DNA of 64,000 bases from contig JAAEST010000053.1 in assembly GCA_024229115.1 (NCBI GenBank), positions 310,001 through 374,000 on the forward strand, in the 5' to 3' direction. The notes beneath the pieces are model-generated. The model did not search any database, was not told where the DNA came from, and saw only the letters and a list, made by a program, of their open reading frames with translations. The translations under genes and the position numbers were made by a program. The DNA comes from Oligoflexia bacterium (GTDB taxonomy: Bacteria; Bdellovibrionota; Bacteriovoracia; Bacteriovoracales; Bacteriovoracaceae). Below, in pieces: positions 53,041-61,381 of the stretch; position 1 is the stretch's first letter; the number at the start of each line of letters is the position of its first letter.

Positions 53041-54258
53041 ATGTCTTTTGATATTACAAAAGTTAGAGAAGATTTTCCCATTTTAAAAGAACAGGTTCAT
53101 GGTAACCCACTCGTTTATCTTGATTCAGCGGCCACTAGTCTTAAGCCACTCTCTGTGATCAATGCTCTTAATGATCATTACTCAAAAGAGACGGCCAATG
53201 TTCATAGAGGAATTCATTTCTTAAGTGCCCAAGGGACACAGAAATACGAATCCACAAGAACGGCCATGGCTAAGTTTATTAATGCTAAAGAGTGCGAAGT
53301 TATCTTCACTAAGGGAACAACTGACTCAATAAACCTTGTGGCCTTTAGCTTCGGTGAAAAGTATATCCAAAGTGGTGATGTCATTTTACTTTCTACAATG
53401 GAGCACCATTCAAATATTGTTCCATGGCAAATCATGGCAGAAAGAAAAGGTGCTAAAGTTGTTGAAGTACCTATTACTGACTTAGGTGAAATCGACATTG
53501 AAGCTTATAAGAAGCTTCTTAATGATCTTCCTGTAAAAATTGTTAGTATTAATCATATCAGTAATACTCTTGGAACAATTAATCCAATTAAAGAACTTAT
53601 TAAACTCGCTCATGATCATGATGCGTATTTCTGTGTTGATGCTGCCCAAAGTGGAAGTCATGCAAAAATAGATGTTCGTGATCTGAACTGTGATTTCCTT
53701 GCCCTTAGTGGCCATAAGATGTTTGGCCCAACAGGAACAGGAATCCTTTACGGAAAAGAAGAACTCCTTGAAGCCATTCCTCCTTACCAAGGTGGTGGAG
53801 CAATGATTAAGGAAGTCACATTTGAGAAAACTACTTTTAATGATCTTCCTGAGAAATTTGAGGCCGGGACACCCCATATTGCGGGATTTATCGCCCTTAA
53901 GAATGCCATTGATTATATCTCAGAGCTAGGACTTGAGAATATTGCAGCTCATGAGGACAAGCTCCTACAGTATGCCACTCAACAGATTAAAGAAATAGAT
54001 GGTATTAAAATCATTGGAGAGGCCCAAAATAAAGCTTCAGTTCTCAGCTTCCATGTTGATGGGGCACACCCTCATGACATCGGAATGATTTTAGATGAGC
54101 AAGGTGTGGCCATTAGAACTGGTCATCACTGTACCCAACCTTTAATGAAAAGATTTAATATTACTGCGAGTGCAAGAGCTTCTTTTGGTGTGTATAACAA
54201 CTTGGAAGACGTAGATAAGTTTATCAATGCACTAAGAAAAGCTAAAGAGTTACTATGA
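53041..54258 (+). CDS. sufS: cysteine desulfurase SufS
   Basis: A PLP enzyme that takes sulfur from cysteine and hands it as persulfide to the scaffold. In 405 residues the PLP lysine is Lys226 (LSGHKMFGPTGTG) and the active cysteine is Cys364 (RTGHHCTQP), the same numbers as in E. coli SufS. It starts two bases after sufD and its TGA overlaps the nfu ATG. No sufE or sufU transfer protein gene lies in the operon. Confidence 0.96.
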   Translation: MSFDITKVREDFPILKEQVHGNPLVYLDSAATSLKPLSVINALNDHYSKETANVHRGIHFLSAQGTQKYESTRTAMAKFINAKECEVIFTKGTTDSINLVAFSFGEKYIQSGDVILLSTMEHHSNIVPWQIMAERKGAKVVEVPITDLGEIDIEAYKKLLNDLPVKIVSINHISNTLGTINPIKELIKLAHDHDAYFCVDAAQSGSHAKIDVRDLNCDFLALSGHKMFGPTGTGILYGKEELLEAIPPYQGGGAMIKEVTFEKTTFNDLPEKFEAGTPHIAGFIALKNAIDYISELGLENIAAHEDKLLQYATQQIKEIDGIKIIGEAQNKASVLSFHVDGAHPHDIGMILDEQGVAIRTGHHCTQPLMKRFNITASARASFGVYNNLEDVDKFINALRKAKELL

Positions 54259-54836
54259 TCGAGGCAACGATGGAATCAGAAGTTTCAGTTTTTATTCAAC
54301 CTACTCCGAACCCTAATGCACTAAAGTTTATTGCTAATAAACCCGTGAAGAAGGAAGGAAATAGTACGTATCGCTCACCTTTGGATTGTGCTGAAAATCA
54401 TCTCGCTTCAAAGCTTTTTGAAATTCGTGGTATTGACCAAGTTCACTTCTTTGATACCGTTGTGACGATTACTAAATTTGGTTATGAGGACTGGGAAGAA
54501 ATTGAAGAAAAAATTGTTAATACAATTAAAGAACTTCTCCCTAGTCATAACCCTGATTACTTTGACCCTGATCCTGAAGCAGATCGTCGTAGAAATCTTT
54601 CACCTGAGCTTCAGGAAATTGAGAAAATCTTAGATAAGACTATTAGACCGGGACTTCAAGGTGATGGTGGTGATGTCCAAACTGTTAGCTATGAAGATGA
54701 TGTTCTTCTGATCAAATACCAAGGAGCATGTGGAACTTGTCCAAGTTCTACCACTGGAACCCTTCAAGCAATTCAAGGTATTTTAAGAGATGAATATAGT
54801 CCTGAAATTCAGGTATATATAGCACCTGACTACTAA
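54255..54836 (+). CDS. NifU/Nfu-type Fe-S carrier with N-terminal Nfu domain
   Basis: A 193-residue cluster carrier. Residues 10-95 match the Nfu N-terminal domain (FIQPTPNPNALKFI), and residues 120-193 the NifU C-terminal domain with Cys159 and Cys162 in CGTCPSST, which bind a 4Fe-4S cluster between two subunits. It would move clusters from SufBCD to target proteins. It is the last gene of the suf operon; its start overlaps the SufS stop by four bases. Confidence 0.92.
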   Translation: MIEATMESEVSVFIQPTPNPNALKFIANKPVKKEGNSTYRSPLDCAENHLASKLFEIRGIDQVHFFDTVVTITKFGYEDWEEIEEKIVNTIKELLPSHNPDYFDPDPEADRRRNLSPELQEIEKILDKTIRPGLQGDGGDVQTVSYEDDVLLIKYQGACGTCPSSTTGTLQAIQGILRDEYSPEIQVYIAPDY

Positions 54837-54880
54837 GCTCTGATATTCATAAAAAATTAGTCAAGAAATCATTATATTTG

Positions 54881-54886
54881 TATAAT
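54881..54886 (+). promoter_or_regulatory. -10 element for the coiled-coil protein gene
   Basis: TATAAT lies 30 bases before the GTG start at 54917. A -35-like TAGTCA is 17 bases upstream with four of six matches. It lies in the 80-base gap after the suf operon. Confidence 0.4.
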
Positions 54887-54916
54887 TTAAACTGAGATCG
54901 AATCAAGGAAGATAAA

Positions 54917-55651
54917 GTGACTCAGAATAGCAAAGTTAATGAAACACCAAGCTCAAGAAAGTTTAGCCCTGTTTATAAAACTCTCCAACAATTAATGGAT
55001 GCTAACCAAGGCCTCTTCAAACTTTTTAATAAAGTAAAAAGTCCAGGTCTGATTCAGGCCATCTGGCAAGCAAGACAAATCGAAGTTGATTCACTTAATA
55101 GTCACCTCTCTCGCACAGAAGAAGAGCTTCAAGCAGCTCGTGAGGAAATCTCTCGATTAAAACAATTACGTCGTGAAGATTTAGAAAATTATCAAAACAC
55201 ACTTTTCAATGTAAATACGCTTCTTGATAAGAGAGAAGATGAAATCAAGTGGCTAGAGAAAGTTAACGATAGTCTCAAAGTTCAAATTGAGTTTCTTGAT
55301 GAAGAAAACTCTACTCTTTCTGAAAAGAAAGAGAAGCTTGAAAAATTCTCTCGTGACATTGATCGTGCTCTTTCAATTACTCAATCAAGACTTCTTGAAG
55401 CTCATAAGAAATCAAAGATTACAGAAGATAATTTGGCCATTGCTCATGCAACAATTGTTAAGCTTGACGATGATGTTACGACCAGAGAAGAAGAGATCTT
55501 TGAACTTAAAGATGAGATCAATTATCTTTCTAAAGAAATTGAAGATCTTAAGACGTATGCAAAACAATATCGTAAGATTAATCACAAAATGGAAAATGAG
55601 CTTTATCGAGTCAATACCGAATTAGAAAAAGCTCAGTCTCTCTTAAATTAA
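54917..55651 (+). CDS. coiled-coil protein, unknown function
   Basis: A 244-residue soluble protein. The first 60 residues are not coiled coil; residues about 65-244 form an almost unbroken heptad-rich coiled coil with many E, K and L. Nothing ties it to a known filament or tether. The GTG start has AAGGAAGAT upstream. It ends nine bases before the next gene, so the two are likely cotranscribed. Confidence 0.68.
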   Translation: MTQNSKVNETPSSRKFSPVYKTLQQLMDANQGLFKLFNKVKSPGLIQAIWQARQIEVDSLNSHLSRTEEELQAAREEISRLKQLRREDLENYQNTLFNVNTLLDKREDEIKWLEKVNDSLKVQIEFLDEENSTLSEKKEKLEKFSRDIDRALSITQSRLLEAHKKSKITEDNLAIAHATIVKLDDDVTTREEEIFELKDEINYLSKEIEDLKTYAKQYRKINHKMENELYRVNTELEKAQSLLN

Positions 55652-55660
55652 TTATTACCA

Positions 55661-56515
55661 ATGAGAAATATGAAACTCTTGTATTTCTCACTTTTCTTTT
55701 TTCTTTCAACAAAGATTTTTGGCTTTGATTATATAGCTCCTACTGGACATTGCGATAAGAGAAACTTTCAAGAATTCTATCAGACTCTCTATTCTCAAGA
55801 GTCCAATCTCAAAGAAGAAATATTTCAGTCAAAAGATTACAAAAATTACTTTAATCAACTGATAGAAGATAATTGCCGAGTATTAAAACTGAGAAGAGAA
55901 TTTATTAACTTCAATTTCCCAAGAATTTGTAAAAAGAAAGAGATAAAAACAACTTGTATTCAAAGAATTCATAATGAGCTAATTTCAAAATCTCCACTTA
56001 CTCTTGATGCTATTGATTTGTTACATTTGCTTCAGCTTTCAATTATTAAAAATCAAGATTTTGACCCAAGAGAAGATGTGAATATTCAATTATTTCAAAT
56101 GAAGAATATGTTTAAAGCCGCTCTTCTGACTTTTAAACACTTTGAAAAAAGATATAAAATAGAGCGTTTCTTTCCTAAAGCAAAAGTCCTTTCCCATTCT
56201 GAAATAACAAAAGAGATGATTCAATTTTACAAAAAGAAAGAAAATCTTCATAAGAAGTATCCAAAAGACGATAGTATTTCCATAAAGGATGTTTTTCTAA
56301 AAGAGGCCATGCTTAATAATGAGTTTGCAATGAATAGCAAGCTCGCTATTTACTCAGATGAATTTATTAAAGAGATTAATGTTTATAAATTAAAGAATAA
56401 AGACTTTCCAAAAATTGATATCTTTCTTCAGGCCTTCAAACACCATTCTCAATTAGCTAAAAAGAAAGTAAAAGAATTAAAAGATCTGGATCTTATCAAA
56501 TTTCCTCAGTACTAA
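55661..56515 (+). CDS. secreted helical protein, unknown function
   Basis: A 284-residue protein with signal peptide (MKLLYFSLFFFLSTKIFG, then FDYIAPT). The mature part is helical, lysine-rich, and has four cysteines in its first 110 residues (GHCDKR, DNCRVL, RICKKK, TTCIQR) that could pair. No family recognised. ATG at 55661 or 55670 could be the start; neither has a clear ribosome site. A strong terminator follows. Confidence 0.65.
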   Translation: MRNMKLLYFSLFFFLSTKIFGFDYIAPTGHCDKRNFQEFYQTLYSQESNLKEEIFQSKDYKNYFNQLIEDNCRVLKLRREFINFNFPRICKKKEIKTTCIQRIHNELISKSPLTLDAIDLLHLLQLSIIKNQDFDPREDVNIQLFQMKNMFKAALLTFKHFEKRYKIERFFPKAKVLSHSEITKEMIQFYKKKENLHKKYPKDDSISIKDVFLKEAMLNNEFAMNSKLAIYSDEFIKEINVYKLKNKDFPKIDIFLQAFKHHSQLAKKKVKELKDLDLIKFPQY

Positions 56516-56520
56516 GAAAA

Positions 56521-56550
56521 AAAAAGACCTCTAAAAAGAGGTCTTTCATA
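56521..56550. terminator. bidirectional rho-independent terminator
   Basis: A ten-base-pair perfect stem at 56523-56546 (AAAGACCTCT, AAAA loop, complement) is preceded by a long A-run and followed by TTTC. It lies between the convergent secreted protein and HiPIP genes and can serve both. Confidence 0.82.
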
Positions 56551-56579
56551 TCGCAAGTATTGCTTTTACAAACTATTTT

Positions 56580-56945
56580 TTACTTTTTAGTTGGCTTATA
56601 AGACTTACACCATCCACAAGATGGTACGTACTTATTAGCAACCATGGCACACTTTCCATAAACAGGTTCTTTCTTATCTGCTTTATAGAATTTACAGTTC
56701 GCACAGTTTTGACCGGCCTTAAACTTCTTGTGCCCTTTTGCATCTGCAGAGTTAGCAACAAAGTTTAATCTCTTTGCAGTTTTACTTGTGTAATCTAATA
56801 ATTTTTTCTTAACTTTATCAGTAGTCGGAGCACCTTGAGGACAAGACTTCGCTAATGCGGCTAGAGTTTCAGATGACTTTAAAAAAGCAACTGATGCAAC
56901 TCCAAAAAGGGCCTTCTTAAAAAAACTTCTTCTAGAATTAGACAT
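56580..56945 (-). CDS. high-potential iron-sulfur protein (HiPIP)
   Basis: A small periplasmic electron carrier with a 4Fe-4S cluster at high potential. The 121 residues begin with a twin-arginine signal (SRRSFFKKALFGVASVAF). Ligands are Cys81 and Cys84 (NCANCKFY), Cys99 (YGKCAM) and Cys113 (CGWCKSY), the HiPIP pattern C-x2-C-x14-C-x13-C. Two further cysteines, 35 and 110, are extra. Such proteins often donate electrons to terminal oxidases or take part in photosynthetic or respiratory chains; no partner gene is adjacent. AAGGAG precedes the ATG. Confidence 0.92.
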   Translation of the reverse strand: MSNSRRSFFKKALFGVASVAFLKSSETLAALAKSCPQGAPTTDKVKKKLLDYTSKTAKRLNFVANSADAKGHKKFKAGQNCANCKFYKADKKEPVYGKCAMVANKYVPSCGWCKSYKPTKK

Positions 56946-57047
56946 GATATCTCCTTAAAATTTATCAAAAATGTAGAATCACTATATCACTTTTGGGGCT
57001 TGTTAAAAACGGTCTTCGAATTCAATATTATGTTTGAGGGCCCAAAC

Positions 57048-57938
57048 TCACCAATTTTGAGGGCGATAGAATTCCATCATCTTTTCATGAGGACTTCCCA
57101 CTGCTGGTTGATACTTGTAGGTGTAACGACATCTCGCAGGTAAACTAATGAGAATCGAATCTGTACGGCCATTACTTTGTAAACCAAAAGAAGTTCCACG
57201 ATCATGAAGAAGATTAAATTCTACATACCGACCACGACGATGTAGTTGGAAGTCCACATCATCATCATTGAAATCTTCATTCACTCTCTTTTCGACAATA
57301 GGAAAATAGCTTTTTATAAAATTCTTTGAAAGGTCTTTAACCATGGCCGCATCTTTTTCGACCTCACCTGTATTATAGTGATCGAAGAAAATTCCACCGA
57401 TCCCTCTCATCTCATTATCACGATGTTTATTTACAAAGTACTCATCACATTGCTTTTTAAAGTTTTCATAATGACCATAAGGTTCACAGGCATCTTTCCA
57501 AACTTGATGGAAGTATTTGAAGTCTTCTTCATTTGGATAGAATGGAGTTAAGTCAGCTCCCCCACCGAACCAAAAACGATCTCCAGCTTGAATCATTCTG
57601 AAGTTTGCATGAACAGTTGGTACTCTTGGATTAAATGGATGAATGATCAGGCTGATTCCTGCGGCCCACATCTCATCAGTATTTCCCCCAATTCTCTTAG
57701 CAAAATCAGGATTTACTTTTCCATGAACGAGACTCGTATTTACCCCAGCATTCTCAAAGATCTTACCTGTAAGAGCGCGAGTTCTTCCCCCGCCTCCATC
57801 AGCACCAACAAAGTCTTTTCTCTTCCAAAGATCTTCATTAGTCTCAAGCGCTGCATCAATACGTTTCATTTCATTACATATCTCATCTTGAAGATCATTA
57901 ACGTGTTGATGAAAGCTCTCTTTAATTGTGCTAAGCAT
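57048..57938 (-). CDS. hemF: coproporphyrinogen III oxidase, aerobic (HemF)
   Basis: This cytoplasmic enzyme uses oxygen to convert coproporphyrinogen III to protoporphyrinogen IX in haem synthesis. The 296-residue length and motifs match HemF: GGGGRTRALTGKIFENAGV, HANFRMIQAGDRFWFGGGADLTPFYP, KHRDNEMRGIGGIFFDHYN, and EFNLLHDRGTSFGLQSNGRTDSIL. The ATG at 57938 has GGGA six bases upstream; an ATG at 57950 is possible. It is alone and diverges from the DUF3943 gene. Confidence 0.95.
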   Translation of the reverse strand: MLSTIKESFHQHVNDLQDEICNEMKRIDAALETNEDLWKRKDFVGADGGGGRTRALTGKIFENAGVNTSLVHGKVNPDFAKRIGGNTDEMWAAGISLIIHPFNPRVPTVHANFRMIQAGDRFWFGGGADLTPFYPNEEDFKYFHQVWKDACEPYGHYENFKKQCDEYFVNKHRDNEMRGIGGIFFDHYNTGEVEKDAAMVKDLSKNFIKSYFPIVEKRVNEDFNDDDVDFQLHRRGRYVEFNLLHDRGTSFGLQSNGRTDSILISLPARCRYTYKYQPAVGSPHEKMMEFYRPQNW

Positions 57939-58017
57939 AATTCGTCCCATAGTTATTTGTTTCTATTGTTTCTGTCACATGGTAATAGAGTTGTACATAA
58001 AGAAACGTACTAAATAT

Positions 58018-58731
58018 ATGATCCATATCAAATTTTTCGCCGTAAATATTTTCATCCTATTGTCTTTTGCTAATACTCTAGCTCAGCAAACTCGTGACCT
58101 AGATGTTGATCATTATTCAGAGCCTGAAGAGCTTTCTCTTGAGACTCAAGCGGCTAAGAAGAGACAAAAGAAATACCACTACGGTTATATCGATAGGACT
58201 CACACATTTTCAGAAAGTGCTAAGCATATTGCCGCTATCTATGGAGTAACTTGGGTGGTTTATCCTCTCACCCAGCCTGATGTAGTTCGCAAAAAAGGTA
58301 GCTTCACAAAGTACAAAGATAACTTTGGTAAATTAGTTTTTGATAAAGATGAACCTTTTTGGAATTGGTTTGTTCATCCAATTAGTGGAAGTCAGCTTTA
58401 TCTCTATTATCGTGCCAATGGATATAACCGTGTTGATAGTCTTGGTATGTCTTTTATCTCAAGTGCACTCTTTGAATTTACTGTCGAAATCTATACTGAA
58501 CCGGCAAGTATTCAAGACCTTTATCAAACACCAGTTCTTGGATCTGTATTAGGTGTAGGCCTTGAAAATCTTTCTATGTATCTATTGAATACCGGAAATA
58601 TGATGGGGCGAGTCCTTGGACATATTCTCAACCCTTCAACTCTCTTATGGTTTTATGAAGGTAAGGTTCAGATTATTCCAGAATATAACGGAAAAGATGC
58701 TGGTCGCTTAACAATGTTGGTGAACTTCTAA
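58018..58731 (+). CDS. DUF3943 domain-containing outer-envelope protein
   Basis: A 237-residue protein with signal peptide (IHIKFFAVNIFILLSFANTLAQ). The DUF3943 pattern is clear: WNWFVHPISGSQLYLYYRANG, a serine-rich segment ending SALFEFTVEIYTEP, then SIQDLYQTPVLGSVLG. The domain is found in secreted or membrane proteins of Gram-negative bacteria, function unknown. The ATG at 58018 is chosen because it starts the signal peptide; the frame is open further upstream across hemF. It shares one base with the next gene's start (TAATG), so the pair forms a coupled unit. Confidence 0.78.
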   Translation: MIHIKFFAVNIFILLSFANTLAQQTRDLDVDHYSEPEELSLETQAAKKRQKKYHYGYIDRTHTFSESAKHIAAIYGVTWVVYPLTQPDVVRKKGSFTKYKDNFGKLVFDKDEPFWNWFVHPISGSQLYLYYRANGYNRVDSLGMSFISSALFEFTVEIYTEPASIQDLYQTPVLGSVLGVGLENLSMYLLNTGNMMGRVLGHILNPSTLLWFYEGKVQIIPEYNGKDAGRLTMLVNF

Positions 58732-59405
58732 TGAAAGTATTTATTGTAACTCTCCTACTCTTAATCAGTTCTACAATCTTTTCTTTTGAGAATGATTTAG
58801 TTCTTAAGGGTGGAATTAGTTATACAGCGGCTAAGATACGTGGAATTAGCGGAACTGAAGATAGTCTTAATGGAACAGGCTTCAATACCCACTTTGGTTA
58901 CAAGTGGGTTAACTGGGAGATCAATCTTTCGAGTTATATTTTCTGGGGAGAAGCCGAAGATTTAACCTATCGAGCTCAAGGAACAACATATACAGGTGAT
59001 GGAAAACTTCGCCATGTTAGTTTTGGACCAACCTTTAAGTATACTTTCAATCAATTTGAACCTTATAAGAATTGGTATCTCTATGCCGGCCTTGGACCAT
59101 CTTGGTCTTTGCAAACAGTGAAGTTTGATGAACCAGATGATGATCAAACTGTTTTTGATAATAATCACAAATTAACATATGAGTCCAATGGAGGATTCCT
59201 CTTTATTGGTGCCGAAGAACAAACAAAGTATAAAGAAATGCACCCTGCTTATATTGAAATACTTTATAGTTATAAGAAGAGTCGTAGTCTCTCGGTCGTT
59301 GATACAACTAGTACGACAGAAACAAATATAATTTCAACAGAAGAATCAAAACAAGACTTAAGTGGTCACTTCTTTATGTTCACCATTGGAATCACCATTT
59401 TTTAA
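58731..59405 (+). CDS. small outer-membrane beta-barrel protein
   Basis: A 224-residue protein with signal peptide (MKVFIVTLLLLISSTIFS). The mature part alternates hydrophobic and polar residues in about eight strands (such as FNTHFGYKWVNWEINLSS and GHFFMFTIGITIF) and ends in phenylalanine, as outer-membrane barrels do. Extracellular or periplasmic loops are acidic. Its ATG overlaps the DUF3943 stop, indicating a joint function, which is unknown. Confidence 0.75.
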   Translation: MKVFIVTLLLLISSTIFSFENDLVLKGGISYTAAKIRGISGTEDSLNGTGFNTHFGYKWVNWEINLSSYIFWGEAEDLTYRAQGTTYTGDGKLRHVSFGPTFKYTFNQFEPYKNWYLYAGLGPSWSLQTVKFDEPDDDQTVFDNNHKLTYESNGGFLFIGAEEQTKYKEMHPAYIEILYSYKKSRSLSVVDTTSTTETNIISTEESKQDLSGHFFMFTIGITIF

Positions 59406-59419
59406 AAGCGGAGGAAAAG

Positions 59420-59761
59420 ATGAGCTGGAAATACTATCATAATTCAAGATGTTCAAAGTCACGCCAAGGATTAGAATATCTTCAAGGTAAAGGAATTGAA
59501 TTAGAAGTTGTAGAATATATGAAAGCCCCAGTAGATGAAAATGAACTGGTTTCACTTTTTAAACTTTTAGAAAATGACTCTAATTACTTTATTAGAAAAA
59601 AAGAAGATGCGTTTAAGGCATTAACAAACACAGACCTTACTTATGAGGCCTGGGCCAAAGAAGTAAATAAAAACCCTAAGCTTCTTGAAAGACCAGTTCT
59701 TTCAAATGGTAAGAAAGCTATCATCGGACGACCAACTGAGAATTTTGATCAGATTCTCTAG
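59420..59761 (+). CDS. ArsC/YfgD-family thioredoxin-fold protein
   Basis: A 113-residue cytoplasmic protein of the arsenate reductase/Spx superfamily. YYHNSRCSKSRQGL has the nucleophilic cysteine at the helix start (Cys11), and RPVLSNGKKAIIGRPTEN is the conserved second segment. The arrangement fits glutaredoxin-linked ArsC or the YfgD subgroup; arsenate as substrate is not assured since no ars genes are nearby. GGAGGAAAAG precedes the ATG. It follows the barrel gene by 14 bases. Confidence 0.85.
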   Translation: MSWKYYHNSRCSKSRQGLEYLQGKGIELEVVEYMKAPVDENELVSLFKLLENDSNYFIRKKEDAFKALTNTDLTYEAWAKEVNKNPKLLERPVLSNGKKAIIGRPTENFDQIL

Positions 59762-59809
59762 AGTTGATTTGTGCGACACTTTTTAAACAAAACACCATAA
59801 TAAGTTTGC

Positions 59810-59834
59810 AGGCCTTCAATTGAAGGCCTTTTTT
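59810..59834 (+). terminator. rho-independent terminator after the arsC-like gene
   Basis: A perfect ten-base-pair palindrome (AGGCCTTCAA and its complement, 59810-59829) is followed by a run of T. It ends the DUF3943-barrel-ArsC transcript. Confidence 0.88.
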
Positions 59835-59890
59835 TTATTTTATTAAATTAGACACTTAAAGCTTTTCTAGGGATAACTAAAGAAAGTTTC

Positions 59891-59896
59891 TATAAT
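59891..59896 (+). promoter_or_regulatory. -10 element for the FecR operon
   Basis: TATAAT lies 41 bases before the FecR gene start, just after the terminator of the previous unit. No matching -35 hexamer was found. Confidence 0.33.
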
Positions 59897-59936
59897 AACG
59901 AAAAGAAAGAGTAGGAATACTTTTTTTGGGTTAATT

Positions 59937-61316
59937 ATGGGCAAATTTACATTATCAATTATTCTCTTTTCATTACTCAGTTTGCAGGTATTTGCAAACA
60001 AAGGAGTAGCTAAAGTCATTATCTTAAAAGGTAAGGCCGAAGCTGAAATCGATGGAAAGAAAACACCATTAAAAAAGGGAATGTGGCTTCCTGAGGGAGT
60101 GACTGTTGAGACACAACCAAAGAGTTTCACTAAACTTCTCTTTGTCGATAAGTCATCAATGAATGTTGGTCCAAAGTCCCAAATGAAAATCTCTGCTTTT
60201 CCTAAAAAAGAAGCAGGTATTATCACTCTTATGAAAGGTCAAATACGTTCGAAAGTTACTAAGAACTATATGGATATTAAAGATAAGAGTAAGTCGAAGC
60301 TCTTTATTAAAACGAAGACTGCAGCCATGGGTGTTCGTGGTACTGACTTTCAAGTAAATTTTAATCCAATCAATAATGCGACTTCACTTGTAACGTTTGA
60401 AGGGGCTGTGGCCATGGCAAGGTTTGATAACTTGGCCAGATCAGCGGCTTCTGCCGGACGATTTAATCAAAGAGCACTTGAAAGAGTTGTTAGTAGTGAG
60501 AGTGCGGTAATGGTGAGAAAAGGTCAGTACTCAGGTGCCTCGCCTAAAATGGAAAGAGTAACAGTTCCAGTTAAGATCTCTCCTATTCAACTTGAGACAT
60601 TAAAAAATAATGAAGCTGCTTCTTTAAATAAAGGATCAAGCGGACCAAAGAAAACTTTTAGAAGTGTTCTTCCTCCAGGTGTAGACGGGAAGAGTTTCGC
60701 CAATGATGGAAAGGAAATGGAAAAAGAAATGGCATCAAATCTTGGTAAAGGTGCGATGAAAGAAATCAAAAAAGAAATTGTCAAAGAAATGGCCTTAGCT
60801 GGACCAAGTGTGGGAGCAGAAGGAATGATTGATCAAAATACTGGGGCAATTGCTCCAACAGCTGGTGGATTTGTAGACCTTGGAACAGCTCAATATATTC
60901 CACCTCCACCAGGGTCAGCTTACGATCCAGTAGCTGACGTTTATATTCCACCACCAAATGTAGGTCGTATTGACTTTGAAACTGGTGACTTCGTAAATGA
61001 TCATTATGAATTAACTCCTGAAGGTGAATTTATTGCTAAAGATAATGCAGGGGGACCAGAAGGTCGTGGTCCTGCAGACGCCGGAGCTCCACCTCCACCA
61101 CCTCCACCACCTCTTGAACCTTCAGGGCTGCCACTAGGTCTTGGGCCAAACAATAATCCAGATAGCCCAAATCTTGGTCCAGATGCATCACCGATTTGTA
61201 TTCCATGTATCGTTGAAAGGAAGATAAAGGAAGCTAAGAGAAAACTAGAAGAAGAACAAAATAAAAGATTAGAAGATACAAATACTCGGGTTAACTTCGA
61301 AATAACTATCGACTAG
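59937..61316 (+). CDS. FecR-domain periplasmic protein with proline-rich C-terminus
   Basis: A 459-residue protein with signal peptide (GKFTLSIILFSLLSLQVFA). Residues 22-160 are a FecR-type domain: KVIILKGKAEAEIDGKK, a LPEGVTVETQPKSFTKLLF strand set and TKTAAMGVRGTDFQVNF, the usual closing motif. It is not the classical anti-sigma FecR, since no sigma gene is near and the cytoplasmic anti-sigma helix is missing. The C-terminal third is rich in P, G, N and A (for example GAPPPPPPPPLEPSG) with CIPC near the end. It heads a cluster with a TPR-barrel protein and a CHASE2 protein, a combination known for cyclase signalling. Confidence 0.83.
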   Translation: MGKFTLSIILFSLLSLQVFANKGVAKVIILKGKAEAEIDGKKTPLKKGMWLPEGVTVETQPKSFTKLLFVDKSSMNVGPKSQMKISAFPKKEAGIITLMKGQIRSKVTKNYMDIKDKSKSKLFIKTKTAAMGVRGTDFQVNFNPINNATSLVTFEGAVAMARFDNLARSAASAGRFNQRALERVVSSESAVMVRKGQYSGASPKMERVTVPVKISPIQLETLKNNEAASLNKGSSGPKKTFRSVLPPGVDGKSFANDGKEMEKEMASNLGKGAMKEIKKEIVKEMALAGPSVGAEGMIDQNTGAIAPTAGGFVDLGTAQYIPPPPGSAYDPVADVYIPPPNVGRIDFETGDFVNDHYELTPEGEFIAKDNAGGPEGRGPADAGAPPPPPPPPLEPSGLPLGLGPNNNPDSPNLGPDASPICIPCIVERKIKEAKRKLEEEQNKRLEDTNTRVNFEITID

Positions 61317-61381
61317 ATTCAAAATCCTTGTTCAATTATAATAAAGTATCGAATTTATTATGATTAACAAGGATGTTTCTC

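Noticed and set aside
57588-58013. A 141-residue plus-strand frame across the start of hemF
   Set aside because: It runs antisense to a well-supported hemF and has no recognisable protein features or ribosome site.
59937-61316. FecR as anti-sigma factor of a TonB signalling system
   Set aside because: There is no adjacent ECF sigma factor or TonB receptor gene and no cytoplasmic anti-sigma region; the protein is a secreted FecR-domain type.
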